From: Neckera pumila
Lineage: Eukaryota > Streptophyta > Bryopsida > Hypnales > Neckeraceae
Length of the DNA stretch: 64,000 bases
Assembly: GCA_963969595.1 (NCBI GenBank)
Contig: OZ018416.1
Location: 8,510,065 to 8,574,064, forward strand
Reading direction: 5' to 3'
Below, piece after piece: positions 62,822 through 64,000 of the stretch; within the stretch, counting starts at the first letter, position 1; each line of letters begins with the position of its first letter. The notes below the pieces were generated by a model. It was not told where the DNA came from and did not search any database. It saw nothing but the letters and a program-made list of their open reading frames with translations. The position numbers and the translations under genes were made by a program.

Positions 62822-64000
62822 GCAGTATAGCACTCCTTCAATAATCATGTTCATTCATCTACAATTTTGTACTACAATATAACTATAGTTAACCAATCTT
62901 TTGACATTTTTAGATCATTTTTGTATTTTCTACTTTTGTGATTATAAGCATCAATATAAACCTGTATTACTACATTTATATAATTATTTAATGCAAGTTC
63001 ACTCTAGTTTATAAACTCAATCATTACTACATGCATCTCAATTTATTATTTTACTTATTTTTATGCTATTTGTTAATATAATACATTAATAATCTACAAT
63101 CATGCAAAAGTCTATATAAAAATATTGATTTATTGAGTCATACATACCACTTTAGTCATATTCCAAAATTTCTTGAAATATCTTGCTTCTATGCTGTAAT
63201 ACTCCCTAGTTGCCAAAGATATAAATAAAAAACAATCCTTTAGAAACCAATGTTCAATTGATTATAGATACTTTCAAGTACATTTCTATCATTAGAAAAT
63301 GTTCAATATGATATTTTCTTTCTATTAGTACATTTTGATACTTCTTTAAATCTTTTACTAGATTTGATTAGATTAGCTACAAAAGGAAAATATTTTGAAT
63401 TATCATAAATTAGTTATTTTAGACATATTGTGTTGAATGTAGAAATATTCATTTATTTGACAAACATTTATTTACTTGAAAGCAAACTAGTGCCATTAGG
63501 ACAAATCTTCTCATTAAGGGTCTAGTTGCTATAATACTAGTGTATATCATTTTAATTATCATTATCACCAACACACTAATTGTAGTATTGTACATCTAAA
63601 ACAATAAAACACTTATGCGCATGCTATTTGAAATTTTATTTAAAGCTTAAGCTAAAATATATGAGATATTTTCTTTAGGAAAGCTATTTATACTTGAATA
63701 TTCTAGGCACATTCAAAGGCAATGGTTTTTGTAAATGATGTAATAGCTTCCAGCATAGATATGCAATTTACATTGGATATTATCAATAGCAAGATGCTTA
63801 GACATATAAGATTTTAGGAACTATAGATTTTTAGATTTGGAGTAATTCTAGGTTTAATACTCCGTAGAAACTTTTAAGTCAAGTGTATTTGAGTTTAAAG
63901 AAGCTTGCTATGGAGTTGGATATTGAATGTATATCTATCAAAAATTAATAGACTATTTTTAAATTCAAATAATCAACCACATAGTATAAGGTTGATAAAT
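62822..64000. other. AT-rich spacer
   Basis: Strongly AT-rich. I see no gene, RNA or structured repeat in it. Confidence 0.45.

Noticed and set aside
1..64000. tRNA, rRNA, CRISPR or bacterial operon features
   Set aside because: None were seen by eye. The window has eukaryotic intron-bearing genes and plant transposons; small RNA genes could still be missed without a covariance search.

Overview
This is a nuclear window from a land plant. The evidence is a plant-type Dicer-like protein split over 24 exons, two genes with plastid-targeting-like N-termini, a one-exon F-box gene, GT-AG introns of about 70-600 bp, and plant DNA transposons (a CACTA element with a CACTAC terminus, a Stowaway-like MITE with a CTCCCTCCGTCCC terminus). 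The AT-rich spacers with more GC-balanced exons would fit a seed-free plant such as a moss, but I cannot fix the lineage from the sequence.

Layout. 1-9 kb: AT-rich spacer with MITEs, a receptor-kinase fragment and a broken low-complexity gene. 9.45-15.97 kb: a complete non-autonomous CACTA element with matching 3-bp target duplications. Its right end abuts a decayed STN7/STN8-type kinase pseudogene. 16.6-21.7 kb: spacer containing a nearly perfect ~1.4-kb inverted repeat able to form a ~690-bp hairpin. 22.2-25.4 kb (+): a seven-exon gene for a conserved, probably plastid membrane protein of unknown function. 26.4-32.1 kb: a dense MITE field including three TTAA-flanked elements. 33.5-36.9 kb (+): a complete seven-exon plastid-type CDP-diacylglycerol synthase gene. 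40.3-41.4 kb (-): an F-box/kelch-like gene. 41.9-43.4 kb (-): a small multi-exon gene I do not recognise. 46.4-58.8 kb (-): a complete Dicer-like gene of the DCL2/DCL4 type, with helicase, DUF283, PAZ, two RNase III domains, one dsRBD and a long extra C-terminal tail. 59.3-64 kb: tandem and dispersed repeats and one more MITE.

Working together. The real genes look like ordinary single-copy neighbours, not an operon or cluster. The most interesting pairing is that one window holds both a long young hairpin locus, derived from a zinc-ribbon-like coding sequence, and a Dicer-like gene of the class that cuts long dsRNA. The linkage may be chance. Exon boundaries were placed by eye using reading-frame continuity and GT-AG signals. 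Where the coding length sums to a multiple of three across all exons (three genes) the models are strong.
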